Part shown: positions 56,369 to 64,000 of the stretch, piece by piece
Numbering within the stretch: the first letter of the stretch is position 1
Layout of the letters: each line of letters begins with the position of its first letter
Assembly (NCBI RefSeq): GCF_900240405.1
Contig: NZ_OEQK01000002.1
Location: 592,231 to 656,230, forward strand
Reading direction: 5' to 3'
Source: Salirhabdus sp. Marseille-P4669
GTDB lineage: Bacteria; Bacillota; Bacilli; Bacillales; Alkalibacillaceae
Length of the DNA stretch: 64,000 bases
Notes under the pieces: model-generated
The model's database searches: none
Seen by the model: only the letters and a program-made list of their open reading frames with translations
Told to the model about the DNA's origin: nothing
Made by a program: the position numbers and the translations under genes

Positions 56369-57244
56369 ATGTTCCGTAATGTCCGTGAGTTAGTAGATAT
56401 CGCTGAGCGTAAGCAAATTTCCATTTCAGAAGTTATGATTCAACAAGAAATGGAAGTGAGTGGTCTCGCACGCGAGAAAATAATGATGCAAATGGAAGAC
56501 AATCTTAGAGTAATGGAAAAAGCAGTTGAAGACGGGTTGAAAGGGGTTCAATCACGATCTGGTTTAACCGGTGGGGATGCTGTTTTAATTCAAAATTATA
56601 TGAAGGAAAAAGAGCCGTTATCTGGAAATTTAGTAATGGATGCGGTAAGCAAAGCTGTCGCTACCAATGAAGTGAACGCAGCAATGGGAATCATTTGTGC
56701 AACCCCAACCGCGGGCAGCGCAGGTTGTGTCCCTGGTGCACTTTTTGCTGTAAAAGAAAAATTGAATCCATCTCGTGAACAAATGATTCGATTTTTATTT
56801 ACTGCTGGAGCATTTGGGCAAGTAGTTGCGAATAACGCATCTATTTCAGGTGCTGCAGGTGGCTGTCAAGCAGAGGTCGGGTCAGCGGCTGGTATGGCTG
56901 CAGCTGCAGTAGTGGAGATGGCAGGTGGTACACCACAGCAATCAGCGGAGGCTATGGCAATTACATTAAAGAATACATTAGGTTTAGTTTGTGATCCTGT
57001 TGCTGGTCTTGTTGAAGTGCCGTGTGTAAAACGGAATGCAATGGGTGCCTCGCAAGCAATTGTTTCAGCTGATATGGCTTTAGCAGGTGTTACAAGTAGA
57101 ATCCCTTGTGATGAAGTAATTGATGCCATGTTTAAAATCGGTCAATCAATGCCTTCCGCGTTAAAGGAGACAGCACTTGGAGGCTTAGCAGCTACACCGA
57201 CAGGAAAATCATTAGCAGAAATGATTTATGGAATTACAAAATAG
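56369..57244 (+). CDS. sdaAA: L-serine dehydratase, alpha subunit (iron-sulfur)
   Basis: 291 residues. SDH alpha domain with SGLTGGDAVLIQ, the cysteine-containing CATPTAGSAGCVPG, SGAAGGCQAEVGSAAGMAA and CDPVAGLVEVPCVKRN; these cysteines are the likely cluster ligands. 137 bp separate it from sdaAB, wider than usual for subunits of one enzyme; I saw no terminator there. AGAGAGGAG precedes ATG 56369. Confidence 0.95.
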   Translation: MFRNVRELVDIAERKQISISEVMIQQEMEVSGLAREKIMMQMEDNLRVMEKAVEDGLKGVQSRSGLTGGDAVLIQNYMKEKEPLSGNLVMDAVSKAVATNEVNAAMGIICATPTAGSAGCVPGALFAVKEKLNPSREQMIRFLFTAGAFGQVVANNASISGAAGGCQAEVGSAAGMAAAAVVEMAGGTPQQSAEAMAITLKNTLGLVCDPVAGLVEVPCVKRNAMGASQAIVSADMALAGVTSRIPCDEVIDAMFKIGQSMPSALKETALGGLAATPTGKSLAEMIYGITK

Positions 57245-57258
57245 AAAGAGTGAGTAGG

Positions 57259-59298
57259 ATGTTATCTAGCTTACCGGTTACAGAGATAAGTGGAATAGGT
57301 GAAAAAATGGCGGAGGAACTTAGTCTATTAGGTATTTATACTGTAGAAGACTTCCTTTTTCACTTTCCTTTTCGATATGACATGAACGAAATAAAGCCGA
57401 TAACGGAATTACAACATAATGAAAAAGTAACTATTGTAGGGAAGGTTGTAACGGAGCCTTCCCTTACCTTTTTTGGTAGAAAGAAATCACGGGCAACGGT
57501 CACATTAGAGGTAGATTATGTTGCGATAAAAGCGATTTTCTTTAACCAAGCATTTATAAAAAGACAGCTGCAGGTTGGAGATACCGTGACGGTGACAGGT
57601 AAGTGGGACGAGCACCGTCTACAAATTACGGTTAGCCATTATAAAAAAGGTACCATGAAAAGCAGTGACGCGATACAACCTGTCTATCCTCTAAAGGGGA
57701 AATTAACATTAAATCAATTGCGTAAAGGCATGAAAGCTGCGTTGCATACATACAAAACGAATATAGAAGAAATATTGCCAGAGTCGTTTTTGATAAATTA
57801 TAAATTGCCGAAAAGAGCGGATGGATTACAGCAAATGCATTTTCCAGAAAATCGGATATTATTAAAACATGCTAAGAGAAGATTTATTTATGAAGAACTT
57901 CTCCTTTTTCAATTAAAAATGCAATTGTTAAGAAAACGAAAAAAAGAGGCATCTGTAGGAAATGCTTTGCAAATACAAAAGGATAAGGTTTTACAATTTA
58001 TTGAATCCTTGCCTTTTCAATTGACCAATGCACAAACCAAAGCATTAAATGAAATAATGGCAGATTTAAGAGATCCATTTCGTATGAATCGTCTGCTACA
58101 AGGTGATGTAGGTTCTGGGAAAACTGCGGTTGCAGCTGTCGGCTTGTATGCAGCTGTTACAGCAAATAAACAGGGTGCTTTAATGGTTCCAACTGAAATT
58201 CTAGCAGAACAACATTATGAATCTCTTTCTCAGCTTTTTAAGGGACAAGCAAAGGTTGCGCTATTAACCGGTTCTGTCAAAGGCAAGAAACGAAGGGAAC
58301 TTGCCGCACAAATAACGAAACATGAGGTAGATATAGTAGTTGGGACGCATGCCCTAATTCAAGAAGACGTTCAGTTTGCTGACCTTGGTTTTGTTATTGT
58401 TGATGAGCAACATCGGTTTGGTGTTGAACAAAGAAGAGTGTTAAGAGATAAAGGGCTTCACCCAGATGTTTTATTTATGACCGCAACACCTATCCCAAGA
58501 ACGATGGCAATCTCTGCATTTGGGGATATGGATGTTTCCGTCATTGATGAAATGCCGGAGGGAAGAAAGCCGGTAGAAACATACTGGGTGAAAGATAACA
58601 TGTTAAGTAGAGTATTAAATTTTATTATGAAGGAAGTAAATAATGGGCATCAAGCGTATGTTATTTGCCCTTTAATTGAAGAGTCAGACAAGCTCGATAT
58701 CCAAAATGCAGTAGATGTATATCATCAACTAAGAGAGTATTTCCCTGAAGAAATACAAGTAGGTTTAATGCATGGACGACTTCACTCAGACGAGAAGGAT
58801 GCAGTGATGAAGGAGTTTGCCAATAATGACATTCAAGTATTAGTTTCTACTACAGTTGTAGAGGTTGGTGTTAACGTACCAAATGCAACCATAATGGTAA
58901 TATACGATGCAGAACGTTTTGGACTTTCCCAACTCCACCAGTTAAGAGGTCGGGTAGGAAGAGGAGATGCACAAAGCTTTTGCATCCTATTAGCTGACCC
59001 GAAAAGTGAGACAGGAAGAGAAAGAATGCGTATTATGACCGAAACAACAGATGGTTTTCAGCTTTCAGAGGAGGATTTAAAATTACGTGGACCTGGTGAC
59101 TTCTTTGGAACGAAGCAAAGTGGTCTGCCGCAATTTAAAGTTGCGGATTTAGTTCAAGACTATCGGGCGTTGGAAACGGCGAGAAATGATGCGGCTGAGC
59201 TCGTGCAGTCCGGCCAATTTTTCAAAGATTCCTCCTTTTCAAAGCTTCGAAAAATTGTTGAGAATGACCCATATGTGAAAGGACAAATTTTAGATTAA
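57259..59298 (+). CDS. recG: RecG, branch-migration DNA helicase
   Basis: 679 residues. N-terminal wedge (OB) domain, Walker A LLQGDVGSGKTAVAA, DEQH box VDEQHRFGVEQR, motif III TATPIPRT, motif VI QLRGRVGRG, and the C-terminal RecG-specific TRG region. It rescues stalled forks and migrates Holliday junctions. ATG 57259 with GAAAGAG 6-7 bases upstream is preferred; GTG 57250 is in the same frame but its site would be poor. It follows sdaAA closely. Confidence 0.95.
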   Translation: MLSSLPVTEISGIGEKMAEELSLLGIYTVEDFLFHFPFRYDMNEIKPITELQHNEKVTIVGKVVTEPSLTFFGRKKSRATVTLEVDYVAIKAIFFNQAFIKRQLQVGDTVTVTGKWDEHRLQITVSHYKKGTMKSSDAIQPVYPLKGKLTLNQLRKGMKAALHTYKTNIEEILPESFLINYKLPKRADGLQQMHFPENRILLKHAKRRFIYEELLLFQLKMQLLRKRKKEASVGNALQIQKDKVLQFIESLPFQLTNAQTKALNEIMADLRDPFRMNRLLQGDVGSGKTAVAAVGLYAAVTANKQGALMVPTEILAEQHYESLSQLFKGQAKVALLTGSVKGKKRRELAAQITKHEVDIVVGTHALIQEDVQFADLGFVIVDEQHRFGVEQRRVLRDKGLHPDVLFMTATPIPRTMAISAFGDMDVSVIDEMPEGRKPVETYWVKDNMLSRVLNFIMKEVNNGHQAYVICPLIEESDKLDIQNAVDVYHQLREYFPEEIQVGLMHGRLHSDEKDAVMKEFANNDIQVLVSTTVVEVGVNVPNATIMVIYDAERFGLSQLHQLRGRVGRGDAQSFCILLADPKSETGRERMRIMTETTDGFQLSEEDLKLRGPGDFFGTKQSGLPQFKVADLVQDYRALETARNDAAELVQSGQFFKDSSFSKLRKIVENDPYVKGQILD

Positions 59299-59301
59299 GG
59301 A

Positions 59302-59330
59302 TTGCAATTATAAACACAGTATTATATATT
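59302..59330 (+). promoter_or_regulatory. Candidate sigma-A promoter of the fapR operon
   Basis: TTGCAA (59302-59307), 17-bp spacer, TATATT (59325-59330). The FapR box begins 3 bp downstream, covering the start point. Confidence 0.6.
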
Positions 59331-59332
59331 AC

Positions 59333-59352
59333 TATTAGTACCTAGTCATAAA
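59333..59352 (+). promoter_or_regulatory. FapR operator
   Basis: ATTAGTACCTAGTCATAA at 59334-59351 closely matches the B. subtilis FapR box as I recall it (TTAGTACCTAGTCTTAAT). It overlaps the expected transcription start of fapR-plsX-fabD-fabG. Malonyl-CoA releases FapR from such sites. Confidence 0.85.
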
Positions 59353-59368
59353 ACTGGACGGTGTAGAA

Positions 59369-59962
59369 ATGAGAAGAACGAAAAAAGATAGACAATCGAA
59401 ATTGAAAGAAACAATATCTTTAATGCCTTTTATTACGGATGATGAACTTGCTAAAAAGTTTGGTGTTAGTATCCAAACAATCCGTTTAGATAGAATGGAA
59501 TTAAATATACCTGAATTACGAGAAAGAATTAAATCAGTGGCAACCAATCAATGGAATGAAACGGTTCGTGCGTTACCAATCGATGAGGTAATTGGTGAAA
59601 TTGTCGATTTAGAACTAGATAAACGAGCGATTTCTATTTTAGATATTAAGGAAGAGCATGTATTTTCACGAAATAAAATCGCTCGAGGTCATCATTTGTT
59701 TGCCCAAGCAAATTCTCTAGCGGTTGCAGTAATAAATGACGAACTAGCGCTTACAGCTAAGTCAGAATTGCGCTTCAAACGACAAGTACGAGTTGGAGAA
59801 CGAGTTGTAGCAAAAGCGAATGTAAAAACACATAACATGATTGATCGATCTATCGTAGAAGTAATTAGCTATGTAGATAATGAAGCCGTATTTGAAGGCA
59901 ATTTTGAAATGTATCGATCTACGGAGCATAAAGGAGAGAATGGACATGAAAATAGCAATTGA
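59369..59962 (+). CDS. fapR: FapR, malonyl-CoA-responsive repressor of lipid synthesis genes
   Basis: 197 residues. N-terminal DeoR-like helix-turn-helix (about 25-50, [21 protein letters not shown]), a linker helix, and a C-terminal hotdog domain (about 75-190) that binds malonyl-CoA. It represses fatty acid and phospholipid genes until malonyl-CoA accumulates. It starts at ATG 59369 behind its own operator, and its last 17 bp overlap plsX. Confidence 0.96.
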   Translation: MRRTKKDRQSKLKETISLMPFITDDELAKKFGVSIQTIRLDRMELNIPELRERIKSVATNQWNETVRALPIDEVIGEIVDLELDKRAISILDIKEEHVFSRNKIARGHHLFAQANSLAVAVINDELALTAKSELRFKRQVRVGERVVAKANVKTHNMIDRSIVEVISYVDNEAVFEGNFEMYRSTEHKGENGHENSN

Positions 59963-60950
59963 CGCTATGGGTGGAGACCATGCACCAGAAGCCGTAGTTA
60001 AAGGAGCATGTATTGCAGTAGATAATATTGATAATTTGGAAATTACGTTAGTAGGGGATGAGGAACAAATAAAACCTCATTTAACGAATACAAACAAAAT
60101 TACCGTTATACATACAAAAGAAGTGATTACAAGTGAAGATGAACCTGTACGAGCAGTTCGTCGTAAAAAAACGGCCTCAATGGTATTAATGGCAAATGAG
60201 GTGAAAGAAGGTAGAGCAGATGCTTGTATATCTGCTGGAAATACCGGGGCATTGATGAGTGCTGGTTTATTTATTGTCGGTCGAATCAATGGAATCGATC
60301 GTCCAGCATTAAGTCCTACATTGCCAACCATTGATGGTAAAGGTTTCTTACTATTAGATGTGGGTGCTAATGTAGACGCTAAGCCACAGCATCTTCTACA
60401 GTACGGTATTATGGGTTCTATTTATGCAGAAAAAGTACGTGGAATTAAAAATCCACGTGTTGGCTTACTAAATGTAGGGACAGAAGATCAAAAAGGTTCC
60501 GATCTCGTAAAAAAAGCGTTTAAGCTACTACAAGATGCACCAATTAATTTCGTTGGTAATGTTGAAGCAAGAGATTTCCTTGATGGGGTTGCAGATGTCA
60601 TTGTTACGGATGGATTTTCAGGAAATGTTGCTTTGAAGTCAATAGAAGGAACTGCATTAGGAATGTTCCGGATGATAAAGCAAGTGTTAACAAGTAGCTT
60701 AAAAACAAAGTTAGCAGCAGGTGTCATTAAATCAGACTTAAAATCACTACAAGGTAAATTAGATTACTCCGAATATGGTGGAGCGGGCTTATTTGGATTA
60801 GCTGCACCTGTCATTAAAGCCCACGGCTCCTCAAATGAAAAAGCCATTTTTAATGCAATTAAACAAACGTGTCAGCTCGTGGAACAAAATGTGAATGGTG
60901 TCATTGAAGAGACAGTTAAGAATTTCGCTCAAGAGGAGGAAAAGGAATGA
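59946..60950 (+). CDS. plsX: PlsX, phosphate acyltransferase
   Basis: 334 residues. Starts [15 protein letters not shown]; further motifs [30 protein letters not shown] and [12 protein letters not shown]. It forms acyl-phosphate from acyl-ACP for PlsY. ATG 59946 has AAAGGAGAG 7 bases upstream, both inside fapR. Overlaps fabD by 4 bp. Confidence 0.96.
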   Translation: MKIAIDAMGGDHAPEAVVKGACIAVDNIDNLEITLVGDEEQIKPHLTNTNKITVIHTKEVITSEDEPVRAVRRKKTASMVLMANEVKEGRADACISAGNTGALMSAGLFIVGRINGIDRPALSPTLPTIDGKGFLLLDVGANVDAKPQHLLQYGIMGSIYAEKVRGIKNPRVGLLNVGTEDQKGSDLVKKAFKLLQDAPINFVGNVEARDFLDGVADVIVTDGFSGNVALKSIEGTALGMFRMIKQVLTSSLKTKLAAGVIKSDLKSLQGKLDYSEYGGAGLFGLAAPVIKAHGSSNEKAIFNAIKQTCQLVEQNVNGVIEETVKNFAQEEEKE

Positions 60951-61888
60951 AAAAAGTAGCCTTTCTATTTCCAGGACAAGGCTCACAGGAAGTTGGTATG
61001 GGGAAAGCCTTTTATGAAGATAATGATGATGTTCAAGGATTGTTTAATCAAGCTGAAGACTTACTCCAAGTCCCAATAAAAAAACTAATGTTTGAAGGCC
61101 CTCAAGAAGAATTAACAAAAACGGAAAATACACAACCAGCGCTTTTATTAACGAGTGTTGCTATTGCGAAGTTATTACAAAAAGAAGGAGTTTCTCCTGT
61201 AATGGCGGCTGGTCATAGCTTAGGGGAGTATAGTGCCCTTGTAAGTGCGGGTTCCCTGGATGCGTTAGATGCTGTAAAGTTGGTTCAACGAAGGGGACAG
61301 TTAATGGAGCAAGCCTTTCCGACTGGGATGGGGGCAATGGCTGCTGTGTTAGGACTTGATGAAGATAAAATACAAGCTATTACAAAACAAGTATCCGAAC
61401 AGGGAGAAATAGTAGATGTTGCAAACTTTAATTGTCCTGGACAAATAGTGATTTCAGGTACAAAATTAGGTGTGCAGAAAGCAACGGAACGATTAAAAGA
61501 TGCATCCGCAAAGCGTGTTATACCACTTAATGTTAGTGGACCATTTCATTCTAGGTTAATGGAACCGGCAAGTAAAGAGTTCAAAGAAGCATTAGCAAAC
61601 ATCCGTATCCGAGATGCGGACATACCTGTTTTTGCGAATGTGACAGCACAGCCGGTTGTGGACCATAACGAAATTAATAATCTTTTAATAAAACAACTAT
61701 ATTCACCAGTTCGTTTTTCAGAAACGATCGCAAACATGATGGAAGAGGATATAGATGCTTTTGTAGAAGTTGGATCTGGTAAAGTCTTATCCGGCTTAGT
61801 GAAAAAAGTAAATCGGAGAATGAAGACATTTGCAATTTCCGATCCACAATCATTTCAATTGTTTATGGAATGGTACAAGGAGGGGTGA
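60947..61888 (+). CDS. fabD: FabD, malonyl-CoA:ACP transacylase
   Basis: 313 residues. N-terminal [15 protein letters not shown], the nucleophile elbow [10 protein letters not shown] with Ser91, the arginine in RRGQLMEQA, and the catalytic His in GPFHSRLM. It loads malonate on ACP. The start ATG 60947 overlaps plsX (ATGA). fabG follows 2 bp after its stop. Confidence 0.96.
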   Translation: MKKVAFLFPGQGSQEVGMGKAFYEDNDDVQGLFNQAEDLLQVPIKKLMFEGPQEELTKTENTQPALLLTSVAIAKLLQKEGVSPVMAAGHSLGEYSALVSAGSLDALDAVKLVQRRGQLMEQAFPTGMGAMAAVLGLDEDKIQAITKQVSEQGEIVDVANFNCPGQIVISGTKLGVQKATERLKDASAKRVIPLNVSGPFHSRLMEPASKEFKEALANIRIRDADIPVFANVTAQPVVDHNEINNLLIKQLYSPVRFSETIANMMEEDIDAFVEVGSGKVLSGLVKKVNRRMKTFAISDPQSFQLFMEWYKEG

Positions 61889-61890
61889 AA

Positions 61891-62634
61891 ATGAAATTAA
61901 AAGGGAAAACAGCATTGGTTACTGGTGCATCCAGGGGAATTGGTCGTGCCATTGCCATCGAACTTGCATCAAATGGTGCGAAAGTAGCCGTGAATTATGC
62001 TGGTAGTGAACAAAAAGCAAATGATGTAGTGACAGAAATTAAGCAAGCAGGTGGAGAAGCATTTGCAATTCAGGGGAATGTCTCCGATAATGACTCTGTT
62101 ACATCGATGGTTAAAACGGTATTGAATGAGTTTGGTCAACTTGATATATTAGTTAACAATGCAGGTATTACTAGGGACAATCTTATTATGCGAATGAAAG
62201 AGGAAGAGTTTGATGAAGTGATTCAAACCAATCTAAAGGGCGTATTTTTAATGACGAAGGCAGTTACAAGACAGATGATGCGCCAAAAAAGTGGTAAAAT
62301 AATTAATGTTGCATCAATCGTTGGTGTTTCTGGTAATGCTGGCCAAGCAAACTATGTTGCAGCAAAAGCCGGTGTTATCGGTTTAACGAAAACGACTGCG
62401 AAAGAACTAGCATCACGCAATATATTAGTTAATGCGGTGGCACCAGGATTTATTGCAACAGATATGACGGACAAATTACCAGAGGATGCAAAACAAGCAA
62501 TGTATGATTTAATACCATTAAATCGCCTTGGGAAACCAGAAGATGTGGCGAATGTTGTCCGCTTTTTAGCTTCTGATGATGCCAATTATATGACTGGTCA
62601 AACCTTACATATTGATGGTGGAATGGTAATGTAA
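61891..62634 (+). CDS. fabG: FabG, 3-oxoacyl-ACP reductase
   Basis: 247 residues, short-chain dehydrogenase. NADPH motif [12 protein letters not shown] (about 11-22), NNAG motif, and the catalytic triad Ser142, Tyr155, Lys159 ([15 protein letters not shown]). The first reduction in each fatty acid cycle. ATG 61891 with AAGGAGGGGTG. Same operon as fabD. Confidence 0.96.
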   Translation: MKLKGKTALVTGASRGIGRAIAIELASNGAKVAVNYAGSEQKANDVVTEIKQAGGEAFAIQGNVSDNDSVTSMVKTVLNEFGQLDILVNNAGITRDNLIMRMKEEEFDEVIQTNLKGVFLMTKAVTRQMMRQKSGKIINVASIVGVSGNAGQANYVAAKAGVIGLTKTTAKELASRNILVNAVAPGFIATDMTDKLPEDAKQAMYDLIPLNRLGKPEDVANVVRFLASDDANYMTGQTLHIDGGMVM

Positions 62635-62636
62635 AT

Positions 62637-62670
62637 TTGGTAAGTAAAATATAGTATTTCGGCTTACCAA
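62637..62670 (+). promoter_or_regulatory. Hairpin between fabG and acpP
   Basis: TTGGTAAG (62637) and CTTACCAA (62663) are perfect 8-bp inverted repeats around an 18-nt AT-rich loop, ending 24 bp before acpP. No T tract follows, so it is more likely an mRNA processing or stabilising element than a terminator. Confidence 0.45.
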
Positions 62671-62693
62671 CATTGAAGGGAGGTGAACGATCG

Positions 62694-62930
62694 ATGGCAG
62701 AGGTATTTGATCGCGTTAAAAAGGTTATTGTAGACCGTTTAGAAGTAGATGAGTCTAAGGTAACTATGGAAGCATCTTTTAAAGATGATTTAGAAGCGGA
62801 TTCATTAGACATTGTTGAATTGGTTATGGAACTTGAAGATGAATTCGACATGGAAATTTCTGATGATGATGCAGAAAAAATTGCTACAGTTGGAGATGCT
62901 GTTAACTACATAGACAGCAAACAAGGTTAA
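62694..62930 (+). CDS. acpP: Acyl carrier protein
   Basis: 78 residues, acidic. The phosphopantetheine attachment site is Ser37 in [14 protein letters not shown]. It carries growing acyl chains. ATG 62694 after a very strong GAAGGGAGGTGAACG. It is the last gene of the lipid operon before rnc. Confidence 0.97.
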   Translation: MAEVFDRVKKVIVDRLEVDESKVTMEASFKDDLEADSLDIVELVMELEDEFDMEISDDDAEKIATVGDAVNYIDSKQG

Positions 62931-62934
62931 TTAT

Positions 62935-63049
62935 GCGAAGGGCGCTTGTAGAGATTTTCCTATTCGTTGTGAAGATACGGTCTTACATGACGAAGACCAC
63001 TTCATTCTGTCAGGGAACGATATCTCTTCAATCGGCGTCTGTAGCTTGT
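62935..63049 (+). repeat. Diverged relative of the structured intergenic repeat, acpP-rnc spacer
   Basis: Starts GCGAAGGGCGCTTG and ends GGCGTCTGTAGCTTG, about the same ends and length as the element at 23631. The inner stems differ in sequence but fold the same way: TTGTAGAGAT with ATCTCTTCAA, GTGAAG (62969) with CTTCAT, and GGTCTT (62979) with AAGACC (62993). No coding potential. Confidence 0.55.
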
Positions 63050-63101
63050 ATGTATAGAAAATGAGCAACTTAGCAACTTATTTTATTTATACTCAAGTAA
63101 C

Positions 63102-63129
63102 GAAAGTCCTGCAAATATGCGGGACTTTC
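63102..63129 (+). promoter_or_regulatory. Stable hairpin in the rnc leader
   Basis: GAAAGTCCTGC pairs with GCGGGACTTTC (one G-U pair) around AAATAT. There is no T run after the stem, so it is not a standard terminator. It lies 42 bp upstream of rnc and could be a substrate for RNase III itself. Confidence 0.4.
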
Positions 63130-63170
63130 CACTATATCGTAAAGACATCCTAAATAGGTGGTCACAGAAA

Positions 63171-63851
63171 ATGAATTTTGAACAATTCCAACAAACAATT
63201 GGTGTTACATTTAAAGATAAAGAGCTTATGAAACAAGCTTTTACCCATTCATCCTATGTGAATGAGCATCGAGGTAAAAAATATGAAGACAACGAAAGAT
63301 TAGAATTTCTAGGGGATGCAGTTTTAGAATTAGCGGTATCTCAATATTTGTTTCGAAAATTTCCGAATATGACAGAAGGAGAACTCACGAAACTACGAGC
63401 TTCTATTGTTTGTGAACCTTCTCTTGTGCATTTTGCGGAAAACCTAAATTTCAATGACCTAGTATTGCTAGGAAAAGGGGAAGAAATGACAGGTGGTCGC
63501 ACACGTCCCGCACTATTAGCCGATGCCTTCGAAGCTTTTATTGGTGCACTTTATTTAGATCAAGGTTTCCAAGTAGCCGTCACTTTTCTAGATAAATATG
63601 TGTTTCCGGAAATTAAACCAGGTGCTTTTTCTCATGCGATGGATTATAAAAGTTTATTACAAGAGATTGTCCAGCAACAGAAGGATGGACAAATTGAATA
63701 TGCAATAGTAGAAGAAAAGGGACCAGCTCATAACCGTGAATTTGTGGCTAATGTTTTTATCCAAGAAGAAGTTTTCGGTATTGGTATTGGTCGAACAAAA
63801 AAAGAGGCAGAACAAAAAGCTGCAAAAGAAGCGTTAAATAAACTCAAGTAA
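63171..63851 (+). CDS. rnc: Ribonuclease III
   Basis: 226 residues. Signature motif [13 protein letters not shown] with the metal-binding acidic residues, the second catalytic region [14 protein letters not shown], and a C-terminal double-stranded RNA-binding domain (about 155-226, [14 protein letters not shown] through [15 protein letters not shown]). It cuts rRNA precursors and double-stranded RNA. ATG 63171 has AGGTGGT 8 bases upstream; the frame runs on through the leader hairpin to 63117. Slightly shorter than B. subtilis (249) at the N terminus. smc, expected next, does not start within the remaining 149 bp. Confidence 0.95.
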   Translation: MNFEQFQQTIGVTFKDKELMKQAFTHSSYVNEHRGKKYEDNERLEFLGDAVLELAVSQYLFRKFPNMTEGELTKLRASIVCEPSLVHFAENLNFNDLVLLGKGEEMTGGRTRPALLADAFEAFIGALYLDQGFQVAVTFLDKYVFPEIKPGAFSHAMDYKSLLQEIVQQQKDGQIEYAIVEEKGPAHNREFVANVFIQEEVFGIGIGRTKKEAEQKAAKEALNKLK

Positions 63852-64000
63852 ACATAAACCCCTTGTCCATATGGGGTCTGCGTAAAATCTTGTGTAAGTA
63901 ATATTCGACAATCTTCTCAAGGCAAGAAATAATAGGTATGAAAAAATACAATCTGGCAACAATATAATTGCCTTTTACCATAAAACAGGATAGGGCAATG

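Noticed and set aside
63954..63972. GGCAA/TTGCC hairpin at the end of the window as rnc terminator
   Set aside because: The stem is only 5 bp and far from rnc, and the window ends before its context can be seen.

Overview
The window is a contiguous piece of the chromosome of a low-GC, endospore-forming Bacillaceae. The evidence is the gene order, which follows the Bacillus subtilis run from bshC (yllA) through the dcw cluster to rnc. It is also the presence of spoVD, spoVE, spoIIGA, sigE, sigG and spoVM, a meso-DAP type MurE, and bacillithiol synthesis (BshC). Protein similarity is to Bacillaceae in general; I cannot fix genus or species. Almost every gene is on the + strand. Only rqcH and rpmB are on the - strand. 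No rRNA, tRNA, insertion sequence, prophage or CRISPR array is visible.

Layout. 1-20.7 kb: end of bshC, then the division and cell wall cluster mraZ-rsmH-ftsL-pbpB-spoVD-murE-murF-mraY-murD-spoVE-murB-divIB-ylxW-ylxX-sbp-ftsA-ftsZ. 20.9-23.6 kb: the sporulation sigma module spoIIGA-sigE-sigG, with recognisable Spo0A/sigma-A, sigma-F and (upstream, at ftsA) sigma-H promoter candidates. 23.9-27.9 kb: ylmC-ylmD-ylmE-sepF-ylmG-ylmH-divIVA. 27.9-31.0 kb: promoter, T-box and ileS. 31.1-33.2 kb: lspA, an RluD-type pseudouridine synthase, and pyrR with its own PyrR attenuator. 33.2-34.1 kb: a 92-aa membrane protein of unknown function and a non-coding array of 12-13 degenerate motifs phased at about 20 bp. 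34.1-46.9 kb: rqcH (-), the calcium ATPase yloB, yloC, remA, gmk, rpoZ, coaBC, priA, fmt, rsmB. 47-52.1 kb: prpC-prkC-rsgA-rpe-thiN. 52.3-52.8 kb: the 27-codon spoVM and convergent rpmB (-). 53.1-59.3 kb: yloU, fakA (yloV), sdaAB, sdaAA, recG. 59.3-63.9 kb: the FapR-controlled lipid operon fapR-plsX-fabD-fabG-acpP, then rnc.

How the genes work together. The first third makes lipid II precursors (MurB, MurE, MurF, MurD, MraY) and the divisome (FtsA, FtsZ, FtsL, DivIB, PBP2B), with SpoVD/SpoVE as the sporulation-specific synthase/polymerase pair. SpoIIGA processes pro-sigma-E in the mother cell, and sigma-G follows in the forespore. SepF and DivIVA support and place the septum. PrkC/PrpC sense muropeptides through PASTA domains. 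FapR ties membrane lipid synthesis to malonyl-CoA.

Compared with my recollection of the B. subtilis order, several genes are missing from their usual slots: murG (between spoVE and murB), the whole pyr block and following cys genes (between pyrR and rqcH), def (between priA and fmt), rlmN (between rsmB and prpC), ylmA (after sigG) and ylyA (after ileS). I cannot tell whether they lie elsewhere in the genome. The least explained parts are the ~20-bp phased motif array at 33.76-34.02 kb, a family of ~110-bp structured repeats with two diverged members (after sigG and between acpP and rnc), and spoVE, whose ribosome binding site and TTG start lie inside a terminator-like hairpin. I see no clearly new multi-gene system.
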